A stretch of DNA of 5,151 nucleotides from Methanobacteriota archaeon. Lineage in GTDB: Archaea > Halobacteriota > Halobacteria > Halobacteriales > Halalkalicoccaceae. A program made the position numbers and the translations under genes. This document shows positions 4,242 to 5,151 of the stretch, in pieces (the first letter of the stretch is position 1; every line of letters starts with the position of its first letter). A model generated the notes under the pieces. The model searched no databases, had not been told where the DNA came from, and saw only the letters and a list, made by a program, of their open reading frames with translations. The DNA lies in contig JADFQH010000148.1 in the NCBI GenBank assembly GCA_022561895.1, forward strand, positions 1 through 5,151, in the 5' to 3' direction.

Positions 4242-5151
4242 ATGGTCAGTACCGCAGACCTACTGGTCGAGTGTCTCGACAGGGAGGGAGTTGAGTACGT
4301 CTTCGGCGTCCCTGGCGAGGAGCTAGAGGATCTACTGTTTTCGCTTCGCGACTCCGAGATCGAGTTCGTTCCCACGCGCCACGAACAGGGGGCGGCGTTC
4401 ATGGCCGACGTTCACGGTCGGCTGACCGGCGAGGCCGGCGTCTGTCTCTCGACCCTCGGACCGGGCGCGACGAACCTGCTGACGGGGGTTGCCGATGCAC
4501 ACCTCGATAAATCCCCGCTGGTCGCGATCACCGGACAGGGCGGGCGCGAACGCCTCCACAAGGAGAGCCATCAGGCGCTCGATATCGTCCATACCTTCGA
4601 GCCGGTCACCAAGTGGAACACCCAGTTGAGCGAGCCCGAAATCGTTTCCGAATCCGTCCGGAAGGCGTTCAAGCTCGCGGAGTACGAAAAACCGGGCGCG
4701 ACCCACCTCGAATTCCCTGAGGACGTTGCGAACGAGGAGACGACCGAGACCCCGCTGCCGACGCGCGCGCGGGTGCGCCGGGCGGATCCCGATCCCGAGT
4801 CGGTCGAACGAGCTACGACGTTGCTCGAACGAGCGGAACGCCCGATCGTGCTCGCGGGCAACGGCGCAGTACGCACGCGCTCGCGCGGTGTAGGCCGGGG
4901 TTCAGAGAGCGCGAACCAGCTCAGGGAGCTCGTCTCCCGGATGGGGCTGCCGGTCGTCGCCACCTACATGGGCAAGGGCGCGATCTCGGATCGCGAGCCC
5001 CACTCGCTGCTGACGCTCGATTCGGGCCCCGACGGCGAGGCGGGCGAGGCGATCGCCCGCGCGGACTGCGTGCTCGCGGTCGGCTACGACATCGCCGAAC
5101 ACGACCCCGAGGGCTGGAACCCCGATCTCGATACGACGGTGATCCACGTGG
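4242..5151 (+). CDS. Thiamine-diphosphate enzyme, acetolactate synthase large-subunit family, AlsS-like (3' truncated by window edge)
   Basis: The frame stays open to the right edge, giving 303 residues and one extra base, about half of a usual 550-600 residue enzyme. Members condense two pyruvates into 2-acetolactate and CO2. The N-terminal pyrimidine-binding domain is complete: YVFGVPGEE (19-27), RHEQGAAFMAD (46-56) with the cofactor-activating Glu48, LSTLGPGATNLLTGVADA (69-86) and the ITGQ strand (96-99). The middle domain begins near 190 (RPIVLAGNGAV). Two features point to catabolic, FAD-independent AlsS rather than biosynthetic IlvB: KESHQALD (107-114), and VGYDIAEHDPEGWN (280-293), where IlvB proteins have the FAD-linked RFDDR motif. 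Residues 212-221 form a short Arg/Gly/Ser insert relative to AlsS as I remember it. An in-frame TGA at 4236-4238 makes ATG 4242 the first possible ATG start. The product could still be a related decarboxylase or carboligase, since the cofactor diphosphate-binding C-terminal domain is outside the window. Confidence 0.92.
   Translation, partial: MVSTADLLVECLDREGVEYVFGVPGEELEDLLFSLRDSEIEFVPTRHEQGAAFMADVHGRLTGEAGVCLSTLGPGATNLLTGVADAHLDKSPLVAITGQGGRERLHKESHQALDIVHTFEPVTKWNTQLSEPEIVSESVRKAFKLAEYEKPGATHLEFPEDVANEETTETPLPTRARVRRADPDPESVERATTLLERAERPIVLAGNGAVRTRSRGVGRGSESANQLRELVSRMGLPVVATYMGKGAISDREPHSLLTLDSGPDGEAGEAIARADCVLAVGYDIAEHDPEGWNPDLDTTVIHV

Noticed and set aside
1..5151. A defence, mobile-element, CRISPR or novel multi-gene system
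   Set aside because: All six genes belong to or resemble known families with intact motifs. No spaced direct repeats, transposase, integrase, toxin-antitoxin pair or RNA gene could be seen on either strand.

Overview
The window looks like chromosomal DNA from a halophilic archaeon (class Halobacteria). The evidence is high GC, very acidic proteins poor in lysine, two secretory proteins that combine a twin-arginine motif with a lipobox cysteine, a small UspA-type stress protein, and TATA-like boxes about 27 bp upstream of start codons, as expected for leaderless transcripts. Genus cannot be told from this sequence alone. Six protein genes cover nearly everything. No rRNA, tRNA, CRISPR array, transposase or integrase gene is visible, and no stretch of 300 bases lacks a gene.

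Layout: (1) 1-1065 (+) is the C-terminal three quarters of an aldehyde dehydrogenase of the Sad/YneI succinate-semialdehyde dehydrogenase type, cut by the left edge. (2) 1092-1481 (+) is a small Tat lipoprotein with one beta-sandwich-like domain, 26 bp behind the dehydrogenase and probably cotranscribed with it. (3) 1472-1903 (-) is a UspA-family protein whose 3' end overlaps that of the lipoprotein gene tail to tail by 10 bp. (4) 1964-2734 (-) is a second Tat lipoprotein with a roughly 100-residue Asp/Glu linker and a lamin-tail-like domain. (5) 2796-4148 (-) is an MmgE/PrpD-family dehydratase or decarboxylase. (6) 4242-5151 (+) is the N-terminal half of a thiamine-diphosphate enzyme of the acetolactate synthase family, closest in visible motifs to catabolic FAD-independent AlsS, cut by the right edge.

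The PrpD-family and acetolactate-synthase-like genes diverge from a 93-bp region carrying a near-perfect 12-bp palindrome next to a TATA-like box. The PrpD-family and lamin-tail genes are separated by a 61-bp gap, of which 43 bp are about 91% A+T and serve both as a likely T-rich terminator and as a TATA promoter. The three enzymes suggest a region of carboxylic-acid and 2-oxoacid metabolism (succinate semialdehyde, methylcitrate-like acids, pyruvate), but nothing here proves a shared pathway.

I found no convincing new multi-gene system. The points most worth a second look are the extreme acidic linker of the lamin-tail lipoprotein, the AlsS-like sequence where the FAD motif should be, the two candidate operators, and the overlapping convergent gene ends.
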